Below, in pieces: positions 35,000-46,221 of a stretch of DNA of 64,000 bases. The DNA is from Rhipidocladum racemiflorum. Lineage: Eukaryota > Streptophyta > Magnoliopsida > Poales > Poaceae. The stretch covers positions 61,447,915 to 61,511,914 of the forward strand of contig CM070575.1 of the NCBI GenBank assembly GCA_036346355.1. Direction: 5' to 3'. The position numbers were made by a program, and so were the translations under genes. The notes under the pieces were generated by a model. It was not told where the DNA came from, made no database searches, and was given only the letters and a program-made list of their open reading frames with translations. How positions within the stretch are numbered: position 1 is the stretch's first letter; each line of letters opens with the position of its first letter.

Positions 35000-37900
35000 T
35001 CGGGACCCGAATTTGCAAATCCGGACCCTCTGTGTATTCAGCACTAGTCCAGAACGCCGCTAGTGCACACAGTCTTAACATCGGTATATATCACAATCAT
35101 ACCAAAAGATACTATCAAAGTACTTTATTTAAATAATCAAAGGGTTACTCGACCTTATGGCCAAGTTACAAATATATGCCTTGCAAGGCAAAACTTATTG
35201 AAAGAGAAATAACAAGAAAAAATCAAATAAACTTAGTGGCGCCATCCAAGATACCACAATCGACCGGCTCGCATCCCTAAGTAGACGGGTCCTCTTGGAA
35301 CTCCTCTTCCGAACCGGCGTAGTCTCCTCTTCAACTGGTATTGTGTTGAGGCAAGGGTGAGTACTTGGTACTCGCAAGTCATGCACAGAATGCAAGCTAA
35401 TATACTATATGCATGGCTTGGTACAAAGGAATAGCTCAGGGTATATTTGCGATGAAATGACTTTTGACAAGTAATAAAAGTAGATTCGAAAGCGTAGAAA
35501 TAAGTAAAGCATAAATAACTTTTCAGAAAATTTAATAAACATTTACCCCATCCTAAACCACATTTCCATCATCTTCATTATTAAACCAACCCAACTTTTC
35601 AAATCCAAGTTATTTTCAGAAAGTCTAACCCTTGACTGTAATTCCCGAGCATTGTCCGATCAGTGGACTCGGCTATTCAAATAGATTCTACACTCTGCAG
35701 AGGTTATGCACTTTACCCACAAGATACAATCCACTCACCACGTCAGCCGTGAATCGCCATACAAAAGTATGCGAATGAGCGATCATAACAAAGCCTTCGG
35801 AAGCCTCAAACAACACAGTGGTCCTCTCCTGGTTCGTGCTCTACACCATCCCTTCCCTTAGCCAAGGCGAAGTATGGGACCAACACACCGTTAGATGGGT
35901 ATCGGCCACAGCCACGATACGCTCCCCGTACAATCACACAAAGCGGTGTAATCGACACCACGAGGCTCCACAAGTGAGTCCTTAGCGACTTAGTCAACTA
36001 GGGCCGTCCCATTCCAGCCATGTGGTTGCAAGTATGACCCAGTTCAAAGGCTTGCAAGGTTAAGTCCTTAGAGTGACCAGGGCAAGACTACCCGAAAAAC
36101 CAAATCAACATTCCCAGTGCCACAAATCGCCCACTGATTACTCTTGCCACATGCCCTGGCCGAAATCGCTTATCAAACCCCGCTTGATTACCATGCACCA
36201 CGTCGTCAACATCACATGATACTTTTCCAAAACAGGTTCAATATATCATTAAGTCCATATTATCATTTGATTGTCCAAAATCATGTCATGAGCACGTAGC
36301 AGGTCTAAGCAGCATACTACAACGGTCTAAACCCATGTTGGCAATTTAATAATGTCCAACTAGTAAACCACAACTAGGGTGACAAAAGGTCATGGCACAT
36401 ACTTAAGTAATCAAGGTGTCATATAGCAAATTGGTATTTATCTAACCCCCATGTTTAAACAAAGTATCTTTCTAATTAAACTAGCATGCAATAGTTTAAA
36501 TCAAAATAGATTTCGAAATAGGATCAACATGGTCAAAGCACAACTTGCCTTCAAAAAGTACTTGTTCTTGGTCTTGAGTTGGATCCTGAGTCAACACTTC
36601 TCCTTCGAATCCTTCCGGCACTTCAACGTCTACTCGTAAAAGCGTGCAAATAGCAAATACACAAATAAACACTAGGCAAAACATCCCAAAACTCCAAATA
36701 AAATCCATAAACAGAGAGAACGTAATTTTCTGGATTTTTAGAAACTGGAATAAATCAAATTTGGAGTTAAAATGCAAAAGTTATGATTATTTAAAGTTTA
36801 AATAATCAATTAAATAATATTACAGAGAAAAACTTTAGTCCAAAAATTAAATAAAATTCATATTTAGGTAGATCTCAATTTTATACAAATTTAGAAATTT
36901 GAATCGCTCAAATCGGAGTTGAAACGCAAAAGTTATAAGCGTTTGAAGTTTGAATCTAAATTTGAATCAATATTTCGAATTAATAAATCATTTTCTTTTT
37001 CGGAAATTAATTATTGCGTCAGCATGGACACGTGTCAGCCTCTGATTGGCTGGCTGACGTCAGCCGGTCCATGGACTCGGTCCACGCTTGGCTCGGGTCT
37101 ACGGTGGACACGGTCCACGGCTCAAGTCTCTGACACGCGGGACCCAGCTGTCAGCGACCCCGTGCGTGTGTGCACGGTCAGGCCGTGCCACGACGCCCTG
37201 GCGTGTGACACATGGGTGCATCACAGCCCTTGATTCCCGATCGAGCGGATATGATCCACCCGAATTCAATCTACGCGATATAGCCCTGGCCGTTGGATCT
37301 AAATCCAAGGTGAGAATAGATCTAACCTAGGTTGCACGATTTCCATCTAACGCTTAGATCTAATCTGGTTTTTCTACTGATTGTGATGTGGGCTAACCTG
37401 GACCGCGTTCGATGAAGATCGCAGCGGAGAAGCTTTGCGAGTCGGCGGTGGCGGCGGCGTGCAGTGCCGGAGTGGAGGGGGACGACCACGGCACAATGAT
37501 TTGATGCCCCTCCGACGAGGTGAGTGCGCCCCTCGGTTGCGGCTTGACGGGCTCGAATCGCCACGGGGCGGCGGAGGAGCTCCGTGGACGGCGAACGCAA
37601 CAATGACCGAGGTGAAGCCCTAAGCAACTTACGAGGATTGCAGCCTCAGCGCGCCACGCGAGACAGCTAGGGAAAAAGCGGCGCGGGGTCATGGCGATCC
37701 TCGTGCGGGGTCTCGGTCATTAAATAGGCCACGGATTCCGCGGAATCCTCGAACCCTAACGGAGTTCGGTCATGGCGCGGTGGCGGAGTCCGCCCCGGAC
37801 ACGGGAAGACGACGCGCGCCAGCCGTCCACGTGTTCAGAACCAACGGCTAGGATCGAACCGGCATGACCCAGTCCGACCCGGACACGGTACGGCGACGTG

Positions 37901-38337
37901 GCAAGCTCTTAGCCGTTGGATCGAAATCCGACGGTCCACGTGCCCTGGGTCTGGCCCGACTCGTTGCGGCTCGAACGTGGTTCGGGTCGGACTCGGACTC
38001 GAGTCTGACTCGGGCTCGGTCGGATGAACAGTACAAACCCACTCGTATTTTCCAGCGATTTAATATTTAAAATAATTCAAATTCATTTAATTCATTAAAA
38101 ATAGCAAAAGACTAAAATTCAGAAAAATTCTGGAAAATATTTTAGATCATTTTGGACTCAAATAAAATATTTCCAGCAAAATTTTATTTGCAAAATTAAA
38201 TTCTTTAATTATTTCAAAATGGAATAAATTCAAATAAATTCCAAATAAATCCAAATAAATTCCAGAAAATTCCAAAAATTCACCAAAGTGCCAAATCACA
38301 CATGAATTTAAGAAAAGCAAAATTTTGGGGTGTTACA
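35000..38337 (-). repeat. Tek-2 5' LTR
   Basis: This LTR is about 3.34 kb and ends GGGTGTTACA before the GTGCC duplication. A TATA-like box is at 37718-37727 on the minus strand. The start lacks GT relative to the other family LTRs. Confidence 0.92.
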
Positions 38338-38342
38338 GTGCC

Positions 38343-38883
38343 TGAAGGAATCATGGATCTTAAGAAAGAGGAGTTCAGATCGCTGAGGCAAGGTAATCAG
38401 CCAGTGGCCGAATACCTGAATAAGTTCACACAGCTTGCACGCTACGCAGCTGAGGATGTAGCGACAGATAAAGCCAGACAGTATCGCTTCATGAAGGGAC
38501 TTAACTCAGGACTATAGGTGGGATTGATCACCCACACCTTTCCAGATTTCCAGGAATTGGTGAATAAGGCGCTTATTCTTGAGGACAAGCGCAAGGAACT
38601 GGATGAAAACAGGAAGCGCAGGATGCAACAGCAGGGATCACGCCAGGGAGCTCAGCAACGTTTGAGGGTTGCGCCAAATCAATTTTTCAGATTTCAGCCA
38701 CAGAACGCAACCAGGACACCGTCACCAGCACCAAGACCCGTGAATCAGAACTATCAGACACCAGCCCCAGCCAGAAATGCCGCTCCAGGCGATCGGCAAG
38801 AAGGAACAGTGAGACATCAAGCTACAACCGCAACGAGCCAGGACACTTTGCCAACAGCTGCCCAAAGAAGACAGCGAGAGTGA
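38343..38883 (+). pseudogene. gag: Tek-1 gag, 3' part
   Basis: This is the continuation of gag after Tek-2. The frame encodes KKEEFRSLRQGNQPVAEYL and LARYAAEDVATDKARQYRF, typical of the C-terminal capsid region. It then meets TAG at 38515-38517 where relatives have CAG (Gln). The same frame continues to 38883 with GLITHTFPDFQELVNKALIL and a basic tail. The expected zinc knuckle near 38820-38870 is frameshifted and its first two Cys codons are lost, leaving only GHFANSC in another frame. Confidence 0.85.
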
Positions 38884-39188
38884 CCCGATCCGCTTCAATC
38901 TAGGATCCACACCAGCTAGGACGCCAAAGACCAGAGTCACACCCAGGGTGGTGAGAGGCCGAGTCAATCATGTCACCGCGGATGCCTTTGCGAGAATACT
39001 ACGGCGTCGTAAATCTTGGGTAAGTTACTTGTTAACTCGGTACTGCGGCGTTTTGTTTGATTCTGAGCTTCGCATTCGCTTGTTTCGCAAGGCTTTGCTG
39101 CTAAAAATGATTTGGGGATTGCAAGGCTTAAATGCACGCTTGTAGTTCAAACCCACAGTTCAACTCCGAGCGAAAGTAGGATGTTCCG
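38884..39188 (+). pseudogene. Tek-1 gag-pol junction and protease N-terminal part
   Basis: The region homologous to the start of the aspartic protease is readable in pieces (GRVNHVTADA, SYLLT, LFDS). The active-site codons for Asp-Ser at about 39057-39062 are followed by a one-base loss, so Gly-Ala is not read in frame. A second small loss near 39188 returns the frame to that of the main pol frame. This breaks the usual single gag-pol frame. Confidence 0.75.
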
Positions 39189-41340
39189 GTGAGAATACTA
39201 ATAGATGGAATAGAGTTCCTAGCGAACCTTATTATTTTGGAGACCTGCACCTTAGATGTTATTTTGGGAATGGATTGGCTATCCAAGCACATGGCCATAT
39301 TGGATTGTGGACGAAGGACTATCTCAGTTGAGAGCCCGTGTGGAAAGAGAGTGGAATTTCAAGCCACTGCCGTTAGGGATGGACAGTTGATGGTTAACAA
39401 GTATGCCAAGGCAATCAGCGTAGAGGATGTCTCAGTAGTGAATGAGTACCCAGATGTTTTTCCGGAAGATCTACCTGGTATGCCGCCAGATAGGGACATA
39501 GAGTTTGTAATAGAGCTTGTACCTGGTACAGCAACGATAGCAAAGAGACCCTATCGGATGTCCACCGAGGAGTTGGTAGAGATGAAGAAACAGCTAGAGG
39601 AGTTAATGGAGAAAGGATTTATCAGACCGAGTTCGTCGCCGTGGGGAGCACCAGTTTTGTTCATCAAGAAGAAGGACGGGAGTTTCAGGATGTGCATTGA
39701 CTACCGTGCACTCAATGAAGTCACCGTGAAGAATAAGTATCCGCTACCCAGGATTGATGATTTGTTTGATCAGCTGAGAGGAGCCGGAGTTTTCTCCAAG
39801 ATTGACCTAAGATCGGGATACCATCAGTTGAAGATCCGATCAGAAGATATTCTGAAAACCGTATTTTCATCAAGATATGGACATTACGAGTTTACAGTTA
39901 TGTCCTTTGGTCTGACGAATGCGCCAGCATATTTCATGAATATGATGAATAAGGTGTTCATGGAATATTTGGACAAGTTTGTGGTCGTGTTCATAGATGA
40001 TATCTTAATCTACTCCAAGACAGAGGATGAACATGCCGAACACTTGAGGCGAGTGTTGGAAAAGCTGAGGGAACAGCAACTCTTCGCCAAGTTCAGCAAG
40101 TGTGATTTTTGGAAGGACAAGGTGGAGTTTCTTGGACATGTAATGACCGCAGAAGGAGTCGCCGTTGATCCAAGCAAGGTAGAAGCTGTGTTACATTGGG
40201 AGCAGCCAAAGACCGTGACCCAGATTAGAAGTTTCCTTGGAATGGGAGGATACTATCCCCGGTTCATTGAAGGCTTTTCGACAATTGCGAGACCTCTTAC
40301 GCAATTGCTGAAAAAGGAGAAGAAGTTTACATGGACGCTGGAGTGCGAGAAAGGATTCCAAGAACTGAAAACGAGATTGACATCAGCACGGTGTTGGTTC
40401 TGGGACGTCAATCAAAGCTTTGATATCTATTGTGATGCATCACGCCAAGGACTTGGATGTGTGTTGATGCAGAACGGAAAGGTTGTTGCTTATGCATCAA
40501 GGCAGTTGAGGCCGCATGAGGAGAATTACCCGACACATGACCTAGAGTTAGCTGCCGTAGTGCATGCCTTGAAGATATGGCGTCACTACCTGATCGGGAA
40601 CAGATGTGAAGTGTACACGGATCATAAGAGCCTTAAGTACATATTCACCCAGTCGGATCTGAATATGAGGCAAAGGAGATGGTTGGAGTTGATCAAGGAC
40701 TACAATGTTGGAATCCATTATCATCCCGGAAAGGCCAACGTAGTTGCCGATGACTTGAGTCGGAAAAGCCATACCATGAATATGTTGATAGCCACGAATC
40801 AGGATGAGCTATGCCAGGAATTTCAGAGAATGAAGATTGAGGCGGTACCCAATGGATTCTTGGCCGCATTGGAAGTGAAACCTACTCTGAAGGATCAGAT
40901 CCGAGAAGGACAAAAGGATGATGACAAGATCCGTAGGATTAAGTCCAAAATGGAGGAAGGCAAGGCAAAGGATTTCAAGCTAGATGGGCAGAGCACGTTA
41001 TGGATGAAGGATCGGATTTGCGTGCCGAACAAGAAGGAAATAAAGCAACTGATTCTGGAGGAAGCCCATGACTCCAAGTATTCAATTCACCCAGGGAGTG
41101 CCAAAATGTATCAGGATTTGAAGGAGAGATTCTGGTGGCCAAGCATGAAGCGAGAAGTTGCCGAGCATGTTGCATTGTGCGACGTATGCCAGAGAGTCAA
41201 GGCAATGCATCAGAGACTAGCAGGATTGTTGCAGCCGTTGAAGATACCTGAGTGGAAGTGGGAGGAAATCGGAATGGATTTCATCACCGGTTTACCCAAG
41301 ACTCAAGGGGGTTATGACTCCATATGGGTTATAGTAGATC
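39189..41340 (+). pseudogene. pol: Tek-1 pol: protease C-terminus, RT, RNase H, integrase N-terminus
   Basis: This is the longest frame in the window (717 codons to the LARD-2 insertion). In order it has protease C-terminus (VILGMDWLS at about 24-32), RT (about 120-320, with catalytic FIDDIL at 268-273), and RNase H with D416, E453, D478 and the C-terminal Asp in VADDLSRK (usually VADALSRK). The integrase zinc finger has H627, H634, C664 and C667, and the first catalytic Asp is D697 (MDFITGLP). The enzymes copy element RNA into DNA and insert it. The first codon is a GTG after a frameshift, not a true start. The frame is cut at AGATC by LARD-2; the rest is at 62150-63132. Confidence 0.9.
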
Positions 41341-43379
41341 TGTAACACCCTACAAATCTAAACTGTCGTACAAGAAAATTTCGACAGCATCTCTCCTAAA
41401 ATTAGGACAAAACGGAAGCGACAACAAGATTCATAATAACCATTATAAACAGGAATAACATAAAAGCATCAATACTAGAGATAACAAGTCTAAATCAACC
41501 AGAAAACAAACATAAACGTAAAACAGCTCCAAAGAGGACATCAACAGGTCTATGATTAATAAAATTTCAGCAAGCTAATGAATTATTAAATGCACTAGTC
41601 CATGTGATTCGTGATGACCCCGGAGGGTTGATTGTGCTACTAAGCCCACCCTTCAAGCTTATGACTCGCGAGAACTACCTGAAAACAACAAAATAACAAG
41701 GGGTGAGATTGGGTAATCTCAAAGAAGCGGAACAACTTCTAACGAATAACACAGCCACAGTAAAACTAGCATACCAAATTCCTCATGTCCAATACCACAT
41801 TATAGAGTCCACACAACCTCAGTAAAATGCATATGATTGTGCACATGCTTATGCCATGATCCTCTTCACCGCGCCCTTTCGGGAACACACGGTGTTGTAC
41901 GACTGATCGCGCCACAAGACGTCGTCGACAAACTTCCAATGCATGATTGTGTAGTTAATGCTTCATGCATGAATTCATTCATAATTTTCCACATTGAGTC
42001 CACATATTTGCATGCCATCATATAACATGGATAGAAAACAAATAACATTGAGATGAACTATTTAGACAACTCAACCAATAGGCAACATCATTCTTCTCTT
42101 TACTCATGGTTCAAAGCCAAAGCACATCATCACATTGCTAATCTAATTATTGCAATCTTCCCAGCAAATGATCAAACCATGTATGATTAATGTCATCGGG
42201 AAATATAACGAAGGCAATGCAAACAACGATGTATAGCTCAACCATAACACTACTTCCACTTGCCTTTACCGACGTAGACCACGGATCTAGTTGCGTCCAG
42301 AAGGGGCACCACCTTTACAAGCATATTTTCAGTATGCAATAACACCACAATTGATCACACAACTCAAACACGCAATTCCTACAACCCGTTCCCCTTTTCC
42401 AACACCGAAACCCCGATCTGTCCGGATCGAACAGCAGCAACCCCCATTCACTTTTTCGTATCTTTTTTTCCACAGAACATAAAAATATGAAAAAATTACA
42501 GGAGCTAGATATTGACGAGATCTACAACTTTCCAGAAGATCATAAATTCTAATTCCTCTGTTAAATATGCCTAAACAGTCGTCCAACACAGTGGATGAAA
42601 TCTGTTCCCAGATTATGTTCGTCGGTTTGCAACAGCGATAACTCTCAGAAAACTTGCCTAAAAATTCTGAAAAAATTACAGAAACTAGGTCTCGATGTTA
42701 TCTACAACTTTCTAGTTATAGGTTTTGGCAGGAAAAATTATCTATGCCACGTAAAACGCGAAACAATCCGCGCTGCACAATCTCCCTTTCCAAAAACAGC
42801 ACCACGTGAACATCTACCCTTCTCCCCCATCAAGATCCATCCAAACCACTCACCACCAGATCTAATACACTCCTAATCCCTAGGTAGAACAGGGGTAAAA
42901 GATTGGGAATTTTACCTTGAGTTCTCCCTTGAGATCCCACGAAGAACACGCGACGATCCCCGAAACGGAAATCTGATCGAACTCCTCGCCTCCACGGATC
43001 CCCTTCTCGCTCTCTCTCCTTCGCGTTTTCGTGGTGGATCTTGAGCCACCATGCAAGGGAGGAAGAACAGGGGGTGGCGGCTGCTAGGGGGAATGGGGGA
43101 GGCGCCCTAGGGTTGGGGGGTGGCCGGCCACATGGGGGGGGGCGCACCCAAGTGGGCTGGCCCACTAGGGGGGTGGGGAGGTGGAGGTGGGAAAAGAATT
43201 CCCGGCCCAGGCCCAAGTTTTCCTCGGCCCACTGTTTCTAGCCCGAATACTCCAAATTTAATATTAATACGCCGCATAAACTTCAATTATTTAATTCCCC
43301 AACAATTTCCCTCATTCCTCCCGAAACAAAACAAGGAAAAAGGAACCCTAGAATCGCTCTGACGCTCTAAGGCATCACA
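41341..43379 (-). repeat. LARD-2 3' LTR
   Basis: This LTR is 2039 bp, starting TGTAACACCCTAC and ending GGCATCACA. It matches 60108-62144 apart from small clusters, the largest at about 41875-41935, and the G-rich tract near 43130-43190. Open frames seen here are identical in both LTRs and are compositional. Confidence 0.93.
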
Positions 43380-43380
43380 T

Positions 43381-43392
43381 TCTCCCCTCCTT
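43381..43392 (-). other. LARD-2 polypurine tract
   Basis: TCTCCCCTCCTT on the plus strand is immediately inside the LTR; the minus strand gives AAGGAGGGGAGA. Confidence 0.88.
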
Positions 43393-46221
43393 AAAAGGAT
43401 TCGTCCCCGAATCTACTCCTCTTTGCTACGGAACCTTAAAAAAAAAGGCAAACTGGTAATCAACACTTTACCTTCAGCATCCTCAAAGAGTGTAGGATAC
43501 CTTCCGCATCTGGTCCTCAAGTTGCATCCCGCTCAGACTAATTGGTCCACAAATCTTTCATTGGACACTAACACGAACTATTCCCCTATTAAATAAAGGA
43601 CACCTATTAGGTGAATCTGGTATCGATCTGGAATCTCAACTCCCACTTCTCTCTTCAACCCGATCGCGAAACTCCGCATTCCAATCTCAACTCCTCTACC
43701 ACAGTTCGTCGCATTCTGGACGACGCGAACCATGTGAGACACAACGCTCTAGGTAAGTCTCTAAATCAACCCAAACACAAACTCCTATCTCCTACAAGTG
43801 ATTGATCTTTTACAAAAAGAACCAATATCCACCCTTACCAACGACAGAGATAGCCTACTTTACAACCAGGGTCCGTAAATCCGCAGAAACAATAACAACC
43901 GAACACAATCACTACGGTTGACACAAACTCGCTCGAACCCAGCGACAAAAGTTCCAAAAAATTAATGTAATTACCTGCAACTTCCAAGTTGTCCACTACT
44001 AAATTAAGCAACCCCACCGAGGAACACATCAATGAAAACAATTCTCCAAAAAAGGTTTGAATTGAGTCATACACAACCTTCCTTTACTCTTCACTTTTAA
44101 ACTACTTACGATCAGCGACCCACACTAGTTTTCCCTTGTAAGAAGGTTTCGCCTTCACATTCTTCCACCCAAGGACCAGGGCAAGGAGTACAATCCTTGA
44201 ATATACTCAACCATAACATAAACATTCATTTTCTTACCCCAAGCTTGAACGTAAAAGAAATCTTAATTCTCACTAACACAACGAACGACAATCACCACCT
44301 TTAAACCAAAGGGCTGAAATTCACATACACTGAACTCAACTTGGAAGAGGAACTCCATAGAACCAAAAACACCAAAAAATTTCTTCGGGAGAAGCTCTAT
44401 TCAAAAGAGAAACACCGCGAAAGTCTTCTCGCAAATGCATTTCACTTTTACCAAAACAAATCATCTCACTTTTATCCAAGGCCAAGCCATTCGAGAAAAA
44501 ACCGATCAAGGAATTAAATGCTTCCACATAACCACCATCTCTTTTTCCTTAAAAAGGAACCAAACTCACTTCCAAACAGAAAAAATTGTTTCAACCACGA
44601 ATATCATTCATGTCACAACCAGAAGAATCGTCTCTTAAACAAAAACTGTCAAACACCTCACACCACAACACAACTCTAGCCCAAAATAGAAATACAAATA
44701 TTTCCAGATCATGAAGTTCCAAATCTTACATTGGATTAGCTACTTCTTTTGATCAACAATGCAACCGATAACTCGACCTTGAAAACTACGGACACAGTCA
44801 AAGCATACATCCTTGAGCATAAATGTCGCATTCATAACTTAAGCTAGTTTTCTTATCAAAGATGAATGAATGACGATATTTAATAGAATAACATTCTAAA
44901 ATCTCCACAAATTACTTCAAGGTTAATCATTCTTTTGTCCTTGTTTTAAGCCTCGAAATTAACCCACATTTGTCAGAATCATTCTAAGTTTAGGGAAACT
45001 CTGAAACACAGCACAAAGAATACTTTGACCGAAACTATTCAACCCAAATATCAAACAGACAAACCAATCCATATGAATTTTTAATCATAAGTTCAGCATA
45101 ACTCCCGCCATCTATAGTATTCCACTACCCTTACCATTTAGATTTCAATATTCCCTATGTACTCATTGAGAAGGCCCATCAGGATTTAACAACAACTACA
45201 CAACAAATTCTTACTCTTATTACCTTTTCCACAATTATAAATAAAGTTCACAGTGCTTATCAAAAACACATCCAACCAACACTACCTCATCAAGATTCCC
45301 ACGGAGCAGCCTAACCTATATCATCATATTCTAAATTTGAAAGGCAGTGCTTCAACAAGTCTTTCAGCATGATGAACCTATAAATTCCATACCACATACG
45401 CGTCAACATCTCGACAATGGAAATTTATTCACCTAAAAGATGACTCAACAAGTAAATATTATCTCAACAAGGCACCAATCGTAAATAGAAGTTTAAAACA
45501 TACATTTATTAAGGACAAAATCACGTGTCATGCTAACTATCCCTGGTTCACTCCATCACAACATGTTACAATTTCCACCATTTTAACAAAGGTTTTCAAC
45601 AATTAATCTAATCAGTTACCACCACTACTAAGTCATCAATATCAATAATTGACATAATTGTAAAACAACAACATTGCTTTTAGTTACCCTATCCATAGGC
45701 TATGACAAACTGTCACTACACAACATACTCCAACTATGTAAAATAGATTGAATAATTTAAGCCATCCAAAGCTCTTATAACAACAACGCTAAATTAAAAT
45801 TAAAATTTTTTTTTAATTTTTTTTTAGCTACCTATACACGGGTTATAGCAAAATTGCCACTCCAAAACATACTCCAGCCTTTTTTTTTAAAGTGAACTGA
45901 ATAGGTGAAATCATCACAAAGCTCTTACAGCAATGGCAAAAACTTATGTCTTCCCAATTGATATCGATACTAGCATTATTGGAACGCAACTGCATACTTC
46001 CGAATCTACTAATAGTTTGCAACGTCATAAATATCAACTCTAATCAATTTCCAAGTTAAAGTTACTAGCCAACACGATTAAATTAGAACATCTTTAAACA
46101 ACCAGCATGGTTTCTTTAACAATATCGGTAGTCCACCATTACAATTAAATTGTTCTACCGACCTTATATTAAAATGTCTCTAAATAACCCACTAATTTTC
46201 CATTACCTTCACAGTAGTTTA
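43393..46221 (-). mobile_element. LARD-2 internal domain, 3' portion
   Basis: AT-rich and noncoding. From about 44900 it parallels 700-1780 of LARD-1, including the stretch around TTTAGGGAAACTC. Poly-T runs lie near 45805-45825. It ends with GTTTA (46217-46221), the TSD of Tek-3. No gag or pol remnant was seen, and the short frames lack any recognisable domain. Confidence 0.75.

Larger units (their letters stand above)
26051..38337 (-). mobile_element. Tek-2: full-length Tekay-like element inserted in Tek-1 gag
   Basis: This is a minus-strand element of 12.3 kb flanked by GTGCC at 26046-26050 and 38338-38342. Its LTRs are 26051-29388 and 35000-38337, and the internal domain is 29389-34999. 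All expected parts can be found in order on the minus strand: PBS, ORF0, gag, PR, RT, RH, IN, chromodomain and polypurine tract. The frames are broken by many 1-3 base gaps. Being inside Tek-1 it must be younger than Tek-1, although its frames look worse. Confidence 0.93.

Noticed and set aside
42830..43241. Identical 128-residue-scale frames in both LARD-2 LTRs
   Set aside because: They are duplicated because the LTRs are duplicates; Gly/Pro-rich content on opposite strands indicates composition.
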